Source: SG8-30 sp964406445 (lineage in GTDB: Bacteria; Pseudomonadota; Gammaproteobacteria; Steroidobacterales; Steroidobacteraceae). Taken from it: a DNA stretch of 64,000 nt. The translations under genes and the position numbers were made by a program. Below, piece after piece: positions 1 to 7,794 of this stretch; position 1 is the stretch's first letter; each line of letters starts with the position of its first letter. The stretch lies in contig CAYORU010000011.1 of the NCBI GenBank assembly GCA_964406445.1, forward strand, positions 1-64,000. Reading direction: 5' to 3'. A model generated the notes under the pieces. That model saw only the letters and a program-made list of their open reading frames with translations, had not been told where the DNA came from and searched no databases.

Positions 1-332
1 TCGACGGCATCGAGACGCACGACTGCTTCACGACCACCGAGTACATGGCGATCGACCACTTCGGCCTGACGCCGCCCGGCGAGAGCTGGCGGGCCGTCGA
101 GGCAGGCGACATCGAGATCGGCGGGCGCATCCCGGTCAACCCCAGCGGCGGGCTGATCGGGCTCGGCCACCCGGTCGGCGCCACCGGCGTGCGCATGGCG
201 CTCGACTGCTTCAAGCAGGTCACCGGCCAGGCCGGCGACTGCCAGGTCGAGGACGCGCGCCGCTTCGCCACGCTGAACGTCGGCGGCAGCGCCACCACCA
301 CCGTGAGCCTCGTCATCGAGCGGGCCGCGTAG
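1..332 (+). CDS. Thiolase (SCP-x type), C-terminal fragment
   Basis: The reading frame is already open at base 3, so only the last ~109 codons of a thiolase are present. The fragment begins with the HDCFTTTEY stretch; HDCF is the signature of SCP2/SCP-x thiolases. It also has the NPSGGLIGLGHPVGATG block with the catalytic GHP histidine. It ends in a short C-terminal strand rather than the usual CxG loop of biosynthetic thiolases, which fits the SCP-x subgroup. Such enzymes cleave 3-ketoacyl-CoA to acetyl-CoA plus a shortened acyl-CoA. The stop lies 10 bp before the carotenoid-oxygenase start, and that gene's AGGAG ribosome site overlaps the stop, so the two are cotranscribed. With the downstream feruloyl-CoA-synthetase-like ligase, a side-chain beta-oxidation role on an aryl-CoA is plausible but inferred. 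Confidence 0.9.
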   Translation, partial: DGIETHDCFTTTEYMAIDHFGLTPPGESWRAVEAGDIEIGGRIPVNPSGGLIGLGHPVGATGVRMALDCFKQVTGQAGDCQVEDARRFATLNVGGSATTTVSLVIERAA

Positions 333-342
333 GAGAACGTCG

Positions 343-1854
343 ATGCGGAACTATTCTCAGCAGAATCCCGTGGATCCGCCCGACCGGCCGAGCTGGGTGG
401 ACGGCATCGACAACCCCTACCTGCACGGGCCCTACACGCCGGTCATTTCCGAGGTGACCGCCGTCGACCTCGAGGTCGTCGCCGGCGCGATCCCCGACGA
501 TCTCTACGGCGCCTACCTGAGGAACGGGCCGAACCCGGTGCTCGCGCCGAAGGGCCTGTACCACTGGTTCGACGGCGACGGCATGGTGCACGGCGTCTAC
601 TTCCGCGACGGCCGCGCCAGCTACGTGCGCAAATGGGTGCGCACGCGCGCGCTGCGCGAGGAGATCGAGCGCGGCCGCGTCGAGCTGTCCGGGATCATGG
701 GACCCTTCGACCTCTCGCGCGCGGCGGACGGCCTGCGCGCGGTCAATCCCGACTACTGCAAGGACACGGGCAACACGACGCTCAACTTCTTCAACGGGCG
801 CATCCTCGCGCAGTGGTACAACGCGGGGCGCGTCTACGCGCTCGATCCGCTGACCCTCGACACGCTCGGCGAGGAGACCTTCGGCGGCGGCCTCGACACC
901 ACGCTGAACGCCCACCCGAAGGTGGACCCGCGCAACGGCGACTACCTCGACTACGACTACGGCGACTTCAAGCCCTGGCTGACCTACTACGTGGCCGGCG
1001 CGGACGGCAAGCTCAAGCACCGCGCGCAGATCGACCTGCCCGGGCCGCGCCTGCCGCACGACACCACGTTCACCCCGAACTACACGATCCTGCACGACTT
1101 CCCGCTGTACCACGACGTGGACGTGCTCCGTCAGACGGGGCACCGGGTGGTGCAGTTCCACCGCGACCAGCCCACGCGCTTCGGCGTGATCCCGCGCCTC
1201 GGCACCCAGGAGCAGATCCGCTGGTTCGAGTTCACGGCCGGCTACGTGCTGCACATGGTGAACGCCTGGGAGGACGGCGACTGGATCGTCATGGACGGCT
1301 GCTTCCAGCCCGACCCGACCATCCGCCGCGACAGGAGCGAGGGCGTGCTGGCCTCGATGCTCGCCTACCTTCGCTACAAGGGGCACCTGCGCCGCTGGCG
1401 GATGAACCTGCGCACCGGCGAGGGCCGCGAGGAGCCGCTCGACGACCTGAACGTCGAGTTCTGCCTGCCCGACGCCCAGCTCTACGGCGTGAAGACGCGC
1501 TTCTCCTACCACCAGCGCATCCCGACCGACCTGCAGACGCTGGCCTTCGACGCGCTGGTCAAGTACGACCATGACGACGGCTCGCGCGAGATCTACGAGT
1601 ACGAGCCCGGCTGGTACCCGAGCGAGGCGCCCTTCGCGAAGAGCACGCGCGGCGGCGACGAGGACTCCGGCTACGCGATCACCATCGGCACGAACGTGCA
1701 CGACTACCGCTCGGAGGCCTGGATCTTCGACGCGAAGCGCATCGCCGCTGGCCCGGTCTGCCGCGTGCGCATCCCGGCGCGGGTCGCGCCGGGCTTCCAC
1801 GCGACCTGGGTGCCCGGGCGCGAGCTGTGGGGCGCGGGCGGTCCCCGCCACTGA
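343..1854 (+). CDS. Carotenoid oxygenase (RPE65/lignostilbene dioxygenase) family enzyme
   Basis: A 503-residue protein of the usual family length. The early GAYLRNGPNP and HWFDGDGMVHG blocks are diagnostic. The four iron-binding histidines can be placed at about H191 (NAHPKVDP), H239 (LPHDTTFTPNY), H304 (LHMVNAWE) and H486 (PGFHATWVPG). Family members use non-haem Fe(II) to cleave an alkene bond in carotenoids, stilbenes (lignostilbene, resveratrol) or isoeugenol. No signal peptide is seen, so it is cytoplasmic. It has AGGAG at 331-335, and the ligase gene starts 7 bp after its stop. A neighbouring feruloyl-CoA-synthetase-like enzyme and thiolase favour a phenylpropenoid or stilbenoid substrate over a carotenoid, but sequence alone cannot separate these. 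Confidence 0.93.
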   Translation: MRNYSQQNPVDPPDRPSWVDGIDNPYLHGPYTPVISEVTAVDLEVVAGAIPDDLYGAYLRNGPNPVLAPKGLYHWFDGDGMVHGVYFRDGRASYVRKWVRTRALREEIERGRVELSGIMGPFDLSRAADGLRAVNPDYCKDTGNTTLNFFNGRILAQWYNAGRVYALDPLTLDTLGEETFGGGLDTTLNAHPKVDPRNGDYLDYDYGDFKPWLTYYVAGADGKLKHRAQIDLPGPRLPHDTTFTPNYTILHDFPLYHDVDVLRQTGHRVVQFHRDQPTRFGVIPRLGTQEQIRWFEFTAGYVLHMVNAWEDGDWIVMDGCFQPDPTIRRDRSEGVLASMLAYLRYKGHLRRWRMNLRTGEGREEPLDDLNVEFCLPDAQLYGVKTRFSYHQRIPTDLQTLAFDALVKYDHDDGSREIYEYEPGWYPSEAPFAKSTRGGDEDSGYAITIGTNVHDYRSEAWIFDAKRIAAGPVCRVRIPARVAPGFHATWVPGRELWGAGGPRH

Positions 1855-1861
1855 CGGCGGC

Positions 1862-3715
1862 ATGAGCGAGGACCTCGCGCGCGTCCCCTTCCGCGAGACC
1901 GGCTTCCTGCCGGTGGACCTCGATGTCGAGCGGCGGCCCGACGGCACGGTGCTCCTGCGATCGCGCATCCCGCTCGCGCCGCACGACTTCAACCTGCCGC
2001 GCGTGTTCGCCGCGCAGGCTGGCGCGCAGCCCTCGCGCGCCTGGCTCCTGCAGCGACAGGGCCCGGCGCGCGCCTGGACGCCCCTGTCCTACGCAGAGGC
2101 GCAGCGGAAGGCCCAGTCGATCGCGCAGTGGCTGCTCGATCGCGGCCTCGGCGCCGGCCGCCCGATCCTGGTCCTCTCGGGCAACTCGATCGCGCACGCG
2201 CTGGTCAGGCTCGGGGGCCTGACGGCCGGCATTCCCGCCTGCCCGGTCAGCGCCAACTACGGCCTGCTGGATCCGAGCTTCGAGCGCCTGCGGCACGTCG
2301 TGCGGCGGCTGCAGCCGGGGATGGTGTTCGTCGAGCACGCCGCGCCCTTCGGACGCGCGCTCGAAGCCGTCGACTTCGGCGACGCGCCGATCGTCACGCG
2401 CACGCCGGCGGAAGCGCCGGGGCCGGCGATCGCGCTCGAGGAAGTCCTCGCGACGCCGGCGACCGGCGCGGTGGCCGCGCGCGTCGCGTCGCTCGCACCC
2501 GGCGACCCGGCGGCCTGCATGCTGACCTCGGGCTCGACCGGCCCGCCGAAGATCGTCCTGCAGTCCTACGCCAACCTCGCCGCCAACGTCGCCCAGGCGA
2601 ACCAGGCGCTCGGGCGCGCCGCCTGCTGGGGCGGCACGACGATGGACTGGCTGCCGTGGAGCCACGTGTCGGGGGCCTTCGCGCCGCTCCTGACGCTCGT
2701 GGCCGGCGGCTCGCTCTACATCGACGAGGGCAAGCCGGTGCCCGGCCCGCTGTGGGAGCAATCGCTGCAGAACCTGCGGGAGGTCCCGGGGCCCTACTAC
2801 GTCAACGTGCCGCTCGGCTACGCGCTGCTCGCGGATGCGCTCGAGGCCGACGCCAGCCTGCGCGCGACCTTCTTCCGCGAGCTGCGCGTGCTGCTCTACG
2901 GGGGCGCCGGCCTCCCCGCCCCGCTCCACGAACGACTGCAGCGGCTCGCCGTCGCGACGACCGGCCGGCGCATCGCCCTCGTCTCCGCCTGGGGCGCAAC
3001 CGAGACGACCTCGGGCTGCATGGCCACCTACTTCGAGACGGACCGCCCGGGTATCGGGCTGCCGCTGCCGGGCACGGTCGCCAAGCTGGTGCCGGTCGAC
3101 GAGCGCTACGAGATCCGCATCGGCGGGCCGATCGTCACCCACGGCTATCTCGGCGATCCCGAGGCCACCGCCGCGGGGCGGGACGAGGAAGGCTTCCTGC
3201 GTGTCGGCGACCTGGTCAGCTTCCACGACGCCGCGGATCCGGCGCAGGGCCTGGCCTTCGCCGGCCGGCTCGCGGAGGAGTTCAAGCTCGGCAGCGGCAC
3301 CTGGGTATCCGCCGGTGCGCTGCGCGCGAACCTGCTCGCCGCGCTCGGGCCGTGGGTCGGCGAACTCGTCGTCTGCGGCGAAGGGAGGGACTCGATCGGC
3401 GTGCTGGCCTGGCCGCATCGGCCCTCGGTGGCCCGCGATTTCGGTCTCGCCGCCGACGCGCCGCTCGAGGGCGCACCGGCCGCCAGGCTGCGCGCCGCGC
3501 TCGCGGAGCGCCTCGCGACGCACAACGCCGCGCACCCGGGCGCCAGCACGCGCGTGCGCCGACTCGCCCTGCTCGCCGCGCCGCCGAGCGCGGGCGCGCA
3601 CGAGCTGTCCGACAAGGGCACGGTCAATCGCCGCGCGGTGATCGAGCGGCGCGGCAGCGAGGTCGAGCGGCTGTTCGCGAATCCGCCCGCCCCGGACGTG
3701 GTCGCCCTGGCGTGA
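1862..3715 (+). CDS. AMP-dependent acyl-CoA ligase, feruloyl-CoA synthetase-like
   Basis: 617 residues, close to the usual ~620 of feruloyl-CoA synthetases. The ATG at 1862 is preferred because the frame upstream of it only shadows the oxygenase gene. The P-loop-like TSGSTGPPK lies near residues 222-230, SAWGATETT near 375, and the C-terminal half has GYLGDPEAT, a GDLVSFHD hinge and FAGRLAEEFKLGSGTWVS. That last block, with 'EEFKL(S/G)xGTWVS', matches the feruloyl-CoA synthetase subfamily rather than long-chain fatty-acid ligases. It would activate a cinnamic-type acid with ATP and CoA. The gene is tightly spaced after the oxygenase, and its TGA overlaps the GTG start of the regulator gene (GTGA), so the unit is translationally coupled. 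Substrate identity is inferred from family resemblance. Confidence 0.88.
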   Translation: MSEDLARVPFRETGFLPVDLDVERRPDGTVLLRSRIPLAPHDFNLPRVFAAQAGAQPSRAWLLQRQGPARAWTPLSYAEAQRKAQSIAQWLLDRGLGAGRPILVLSGNSIAHALVRLGGLTAGIPACPVSANYGLLDPSFERLRHVVRRLQPGMVFVEHAAPFGRALEAVDFGDAPIVTRTPAEAPGPAIALEEVLATPATGAVAARVASLAPGDPAACMLTSGSTGPPKIVLQSYANLAANVAQANQALGRAACWGGTTMDWLPWSHVSGAFAPLLTLVAGGSLYIDEGKPVPGPLWEQSLQNLREVPGPYYVNVPLGYALLADALEADASLRATFFRELRVLLYGGAGLPAPLHERLQRLAVATTGRRIALVSAWGATETTSGCMATYFETDRPGIGLPLPGTVAKLVPVDERYEIRIGGPIVTHGYLGDPEATAAGRDEEGFLRVGDLVSFHDAADPAQGLAFAGRLAEEFKLGSGTWVSAGALRANLLAALGPWVGELVVCGEGRDSIGVLAWPHRPSVARDFGLAADAPLEGAPAARLRAALAERLATHNAAHPGASTRVRRLALLAAPPSAGAHELSDKGTVNRRAVIERRGSEVERLFANPPAPDVVALA

Positions 3716-4725
3716 GCCGCCGCGACGCGCCCGCCGCGCACGGCGCCGTGGCCGGTGTTCGCAGCACCCTGCGCGGCAGCCGCGTCACGCACGCGATCGG
3801 CGTACTCGGCGATCGCTGGTCGCTGCTCATCATCCGCGACGCCTTCCAGGGCGCGCGGCGCTTCGAGGAATTCCTCGAGCGCGGCGGGGCATCGCGCGCG
3901 ACCCTGGCCCGGCGCCTGCGCGCGCTCGTGGACCAGCGCATCCTCGATCGCGTGTCCGGCGGCGGCGCGACGGGACGGCCCGAATACCGCCTGTCCAGGC
4001 GCGGCCGCGACCTCTATCCGCTCAGCCTCGTGGCCTGGAACTGGGAACGGCGCTGGGCGCCGGCCGGTGCCGGGATTCCCGCGCGCCTGCGTCACCTCGG
4101 CTGCGGCCGCGAGATGCGCCCGGTGGTCGCCTGCGCGCACTGCGGCCAGCTTCTATCGCTCGGTGACCTGCGCCTCGAGACGCGCGTGGCCGCCCGCGGC
4201 CGCCGGCCGGGCGGTCCGCCGCGCTTGCGGCGCCGCTCGAGCACGACGGCCGCGACCCACCGTGGCAGCCAGGCTTCGCTCACCCACATCGCGGACATCG
4301 TCGGCGACCCGTGGACGCCGCTCGTGATCGCCGCCGCCCTGCTCGGCCTGCGGCGCTTCGACGAGCTGCGCCTCGCGCTCGGCATCGCGAGCAACATCCT
4401 GGCGGGCCGACTCGCGCTGCTGGTCGAGGAGGGCATCCTCGAGCGCCGCCCGTACCAGGACCAGCCGCCGCGCCATGAGTACCGGCTGACAGACAAGGGC
4501 CGTGACCTCTTCGCCTACGCGCTGGTGCTCGACGACTGGGGCGGGCGCTGGCTGGGTGCCGCCGGTTCCCCGATGCGGCTGCGCCACCGGGCCTGCGGCC
4601 GCATCGCGCGACCGGTGGTAGGCTGCAACCGCTGCGGGGCGCCGCTGACGCCGGGGGACGTCGCGGCCCACGGACGCGCCGCAGGCATGCGCAAGGTTCA
4701 CTCGTCAAGGAGACAACACCGATGA
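3712..4725 (+). CDS. Tandem HxlR-type transcriptional regulator with two Cys-rich segments
   Basis: 337 residues from a GTG overlapping the ligase stop. It holds two winged-helix domains in series. The first, near residues 20-120, contains HAIGVLGDRWSLLIIRDAF; the second, near 180-285, contains IADIVGDPWTPLVIAAALLG. Each is followed by a similar short segment with a Cys pattern: HLGCGREMRPVVACAHCG, then HRACGRIARPVVGCNRCG. The arrangement C-x8-9-C-x2-C suggests a small metal-binding or redox knuckle after each HTH. HxlR proteins normally have one domain and dimerise; a fused pair may work as a pseudo-dimer. Its place inside the operon suggests autoregulation of the aromatic-degradation genes. 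The stop overlaps the next gene's ATG (ATGA). Domain call is firm; ligand is unknown. Confidence 0.85.
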   Translation: MSRRDAPAAHGAVAGVRSTLRGSRVTHAIGVLGDRWSLLIIRDAFQGARRFEEFLERGGASRATLARRLRALVDQRILDRVSGGGATGRPEYRLSRRGRDLYPLSLVAWNWERRWAPAGAGIPARLRHLGCGREMRPVVACAHCGQLLSLGDLRLETRVAARGRRPGGPPRLRRRSSTTAATHRGSQASLTHIADIVGDPWTPLVIAAALLGLRRFDELRLALGIASNILAGRLALLVEEGILERRPYQDQPPRHEYRLTDKGRDLFAYALVLDDWGGRWLGAAGSPMRLRHRACGRIARPVVGCNRCGAPLTPGDVAAHGRAAGMRKVHSSRRQHR

Positions 4726-5918
4726 AGAAAAGGACGGACAGCATCGACACCACCCGACGCCAGCTGCTGGCCGGCGCCGGCGCGGCGGGGCTCGCCGCGA
4801 CGCTGGGCGGCGCCTCGCCCGGCGCGCGCGCCGAGGACGCGGCGAAGGGCGGCGGACACGGCGACATCTCGGTCGCCAGGAACGGCCGCTACGAGACCGT
4901 GCCGCTCCGGCAGGACTCGATCAACGTCACCGCCATCCAGTCGCACGTGCGCTCGGTCGACATCCGCGACCTCAAGCGGACGATGAAGGCCAACCTCGAC
5001 CATGTGCTGAAGCTGATCGACAAGGCCCAGGGCTCGGTCGAGGAGTGGGGCAACGAGCGGCTGTGGGGCGCGAAGCAGGACCTGGTCTGCCTGCACGAGT
5101 TTCCGCTGCAGGGCTTCCAGCCCTGGACGCGCGAGCAGCTGCTGCGCGTCGCGATCGATCTCCCGGGCCCGGAGACCGAGGCGATCGGCGAGCGCGCGAA
5201 GCGCTACGGCTGCTACATCTCCTTCGGCGCCTACGCCAAGGAGAAGGACTGGCCGCGGCACGTGATCAACATGTCGGTGCTGATGGGCCCGGACGGCAGC
5301 ATCGTCTCGAAGCAGTGGAAGGGCCGCAACATCCTGGGTCTCTTCGGCGAGGGCGCGCTGATCGGCACCACCGTCTACGACGTGCTCGACCGCTACGTCG
5401 AGATGTACGGCTGGGACGCGACCCTGCCGGTTGCGCGCACCGACATCGGCAACATCGCGATCACCGCGGTGGGCGCCGAGCCGCTGCTCTACCAGTGCCT
5501 CGCGCTGAAGGGCGCGGAGATCCTGGTGCTCTCCGTCTCCGGCGGCAGCAACGCAGAGGGCGCCAAGCAGGTCGCCCGCGCCAACCGCATCTACACGCTC
5601 GGCATCGGCAACGCGGTGACGCCCGACAACATCGGCTGGCCGGACGCCGCGGGCGTGCGCGGCGACGGCACGCTCATCGCCGATCCGCGCGGCGAAACGA
5701 TGTCGCAGACCGCCAACCACCACGAGGACTTCGCGAGCGCGCGCATCCCGATCGCCGACTTCCGCCAGACGCGGCGCTTCCCGGAGGTGCCGACCGCGCT
5801 GCTGCTGCCGGTGCTGCAGCAGTACGAGCCGAAGTTCAAGCCGAACGCCTTCCTCGACAAGGTCCCGGAGACCTACAAGGAGGCCGGCGCGATGGTGCGG
5901 GCCAAGATGGGCAGCTGA
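4722..5918 (+). CDS. Tat-exported nitrilase-superfamily protein, catalytic Cys not found
   Basis: 398 residues. A twin-arginine leader (TTRRQLLAGAGAAGLAATL, about residues 10-29) ends near ARA/ED, so the product should be periplasmic. The rest follows the carbon-nitrogen hydrolase fold: the first catalytic Glu in LHEFPLQG (E126), a Lys in SKQWKGRN (K200) and the ALKGAEILVL strand. The expected Cys-containing elbow (usually ICYD or ICDDG) reads IAITAVGAEP around residue 246-254, with no Cys; the nearest is C259, which aligns better with the structural Cys of amidases. It may be inactive as an amidase, or may use another chemistry. The ATG overlaps the regulator stop, and a strong terminator follows 33 bp after the stop, closing the operon. 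Confidence 0.75.
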   Translation: MKKRTDSIDTTRRQLLAGAGAAGLAATLGGASPGARAEDAAKGGGHGDISVARNGRYETVPLRQDSINVTAIQSHVRSVDIRDLKRTMKANLDHVLKLIDKAQGSVEEWGNERLWGAKQDLVCLHEFPLQGFQPWTREQLLRVAIDLPGPETEAIGERAKRYGCYISFGAYAKEKDWPRHVINMSVLMGPDGSIVSKQWKGRNILGLFGEGALIGTTVYDVLDRYVEMYGWDATLPVARTDIGNIAITAVGAEPLLYQCLALKGAEILVLSVSGGSNAEGAKQVARANRIYTLGIGNAVTPDNIGWPDAAGVRGDGTLIADPRGETMSQTANHHEDFASARIPIADFRQTRRFPEVPTALLLPVLQQYEPKFKPNAFLDKVPETYKEAGAMVRAKMGS

Positions 5919-5950
5919 GCGCCTCCGGGTTCGGCAAGGGGGGCAACCAC

Positions 5951-5990
5951 AGGCCTGCGGACGGTCGTTCCGTCCGCAGGCCTTTGTTTT
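5951..5990 (+). terminator. Intrinsic terminator closing the thiolase-nitrilase operon
   Basis: A perfect 14-bp inverted repeat (AGGCCTGCGGACGG at 5951-5964, complement at 5970-5983) with a 5-nt TCGTT loop is followed at once by TTGTTTT. The stem is GC-rich and the T-tract lies directly 3' of it, as expected for Rho-independent termination on the plus strand. Confidence 0.93.
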
Positions 5991-6113
5991 GCCGGGGATT
6001 GCGCCTGAGTCCGGGCCGGGGAACCGCCGACGGGTCCGGGCCGGTGCGGCGGTCAGGCTGCGTTCAGGCTGGGCAGCGCAGTCTGTGGCCGTCGCCAGGC
6101 ATCGGAGCCGGCC

Positions 6114-6704
6114 ATGGATTCCGCAGGGTTTCGACAGCACGCCTCCCGCAGCAAGCCCGTCCTCGGTCCGGCGGTCCTGCTGGCGGCGGCTCTGCTCGCC
6201 GGCTGCGCCTCGTCGCCGGCCCAGCCCGTACGCACGACCCAGGTCGCGGCGCCGCCGCCGCCCGAGCAGCAGGCGCAGGTCTTCGTGTACCCGGCCGGCG
6301 GGCAGGACGAGCGGCAGCTCGACCGCGACCGCTACGAGTGCCACCGCTGGGCCGTGCGCCAGAGCGAGTTCGACCCGAGCCTGCCGGGCATTCCCCCGCA
6401 CCAGCGCCTGCGCGTCGTGCGCGCGGGTCCGCCGCCGGGCGCCACGGTCGCCGCCGGCGCCGTCACCGGCGCCGCCATCGGGGCGGCGGTCTCCAACCCC
6501 TGGGAGCGCGGCGAAGGCGCGCTGGTCGGCGCCGCCGCCGGCGCGGTGATCGGCGCGATCGCCGGGGACGCGCAGGCCCGGCGCGAGCAGGCGGTCGTCG
6601 CCGGCAGCAACGGCGCGGCGGTCGCGGAACAGGAACGGCGCGCCTGGGACTACCGCCGCGCGATCACCGCGTGCCTCGAGGGCCGCGGCTACTCGGTCCG
6701 TTGA
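6114..6704 (+). CDS. Outer-membrane lipoprotein with glycine-zipper segment
   Basis: 196 residues. The N-terminus has a hydrophobic stretch ending in the lipobox LLAGC (Cys near 32), so it is a predicted lipoprotein. A conserved module (VFVYPAGGQDERQLDRDRYECHRWAV) begins near residue 62. Then comes a Gly/Ala-rich segment near residues 108-150 (AAGAVTGAAIGAAV, GALVGAAAGAVIGAIAG), typical of glycine-zipper outer-membrane proteins. The C-terminus ACLEGRGYSV recurs almost exactly in the next gene. The start lies 10-12 bp upstream of the next gene's ribosome site, so the pair are probably cotranscribed. An envelope-stress or surface function is likely but unproven. Confidence 0.75.
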   Translation: MDSAGFRQHASRSKPVLGPAVLLAAALLAGCASSPAQPVRTTQVAAPPPPEQQAQVFVYPAGGQDERQLDRDRYECHRWAVRQSEFDPSLPGIPPHQRLRVVRAGPPPGATVAAGAVTGAAIGAAVSNPWERGEGALVGAAAGAVIGAIAGDAQARREQAVVAGSNGAAVAEQERRAWDYRRAITACLEGRGYSVR

Positions 6705-6716
6705 TCCGGAGGATCC

Positions 6717-7736
6717 ATGAACACCCGCAAACTCAGGACCCTGCTCGCCGCGACCATCGCAACCGCGGTGACGCTCGGGCCGGCGACCGGCGTCGCGCTG
6801 GCGGAGAAGCCCAAGGCCTCGCCTCCGGAGAAGGCGCAGGCCTCGCTCTACGGCCGCGGCGAGGACCGTGGGCGGGGCCAGAGCGAGGAGCGCGGGCGGC
6901 GCGACGCCTGGCGCGGCGACGACCGCGGCCGCGGCGACGACCGCCGCGACCAGGATCGCGGGCGCGGTGGCGACGATCGCCACGCGGATCGCGGCCGGCG
7001 CGACGACCGGGACCGGCACGATTACGACGATCGGCGCCACGGCTCCGATCGCGACCACCACTACTCACGCTATGCACGGGACGATCGCCGCCGCGACTAC
7101 CGCCGCGACGACGATGACGACGACGACCGTCGCTACGACTACCGGCACCATGTACGCACGGCCGACCGGCGCGACCACCGCTACTACGACACGCGCTGGA
7201 ACCACCGCCACTACTACCCGAAGCGCGGCTACTACTACGACCGCCCGCCGCGTGGCGCGGTCGTCATTCACCATCACCATCACCGCTATTACTACGGCAG
7301 CGGCATCTGGTACGCGCCGCGCGGCTCCGGCTGGGTGGTGATCGGCCCGCCGGTCGGCGTGTTCGTTTCGCTGCTGCCGTCCTTCTACACGACCGTCTGG
7401 TTCGGCGGCATTCCCCACTATTACGCGAACGACGCCTACTACGTGTGGCGCGAGCGCGAGCGCGCCTACCAGGTGGTGGATGCGCCCTACGATGCGCGCG
7501 CAACCACGGTCTCCCCCGCCGCCGAGGACATCTACGTCTATCCGCGCGAGGGCCAGAGCCAGGCGCAAACCGACTACGACCGCTACGAGTGCCACCGCTG
7601 GGCGGTGGACGAGACCGGCTTCGATCCGACCCAGCCCGCCGGCGGCGTCGGCGCGGACCGCGCGCGCTCCGCGCGCAGCGAGTACCTGCGCGCCATGACC
7701 GCCTGCCTCGAGGGCCGCGGCTACAGCGTCCAGTAA
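6717..7736 (+). CDS. Secreted Arg/Asp/His-rich protein, DUF6515-like
   Basis: 339 residues. A signal peptide (about 1-30, cleavage after VALA) leads into a long low-complexity tract of Arg, Asp, Gly and His (about residues 40-170) that includes a run of seven Asp and repeated DDR/RRD units. A hydrophobic Tyr/Gly region follows (GSGWVVIGPPVGVFVSLLPS, then FGGIPHYYANDAYYVW), resembling DUF6515 proteins. The C-terminal ~75 residues repeat the module of the preceding lipoprotein (YVYPREGQ..., DRYECHRWAVDETGFDP, ACLEGRGYSV). GGAGG precedes the ATG by 4 nt. The charged tract could bind polyanions or metals; this is a guess from composition. Confidence 0.72.
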   Translation: MNTRKLRTLLAATIATAVTLGPATGVALAEKPKASPPEKAQASLYGRGEDRGRGQSEERGRRDAWRGDDRGRGDDRRDQDRGRGGDDRHADRGRRDDRDRHDYDDRRHGSDRDHHYSRYARDDRRRDYRRDDDDDDDRRYDYRHHVRTADRRDHRYYDTRWNHRHYYPKRGYYYDRPPRGAVVIHHHHHRYYYGSGIWYAPRGSGWVVIGPPVGVFVSLLPSFYTTVWFGGIPHYYANDAYYVWRERERAYQVVDAPYDARATTVSPAAEDIYVYPREGQSQAQTDYDRYECHRWAVDETGFDPTQPAGGVGADRARSARSEYLRAMTACLEGRGYSVQ

Positions 7737-7794
7737 CGGGGCCGCGGCGGCGGGGGCATCGTGCTCGATGCCGCCGCGCCGGCGCCGCCGCCCG

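Noticed and set aside
313..1992. Long open frame on the minus strand (about 559 codons)
   Set aside because: It lies fully opposite the carotenoid-oxygenase gene, has Val/Arg/Ala-rich shadow composition and no domain. GC-rich codon use leaves antisense frames open.
4698..7061. Minus-strand open frame of ~787 codons
   Set aside because: Antisense to the nitrilase-like gene, the terminator and the lipoprotein. It would cross a strong terminator and shows only low-complexity Ala/Arg/Val sequence.
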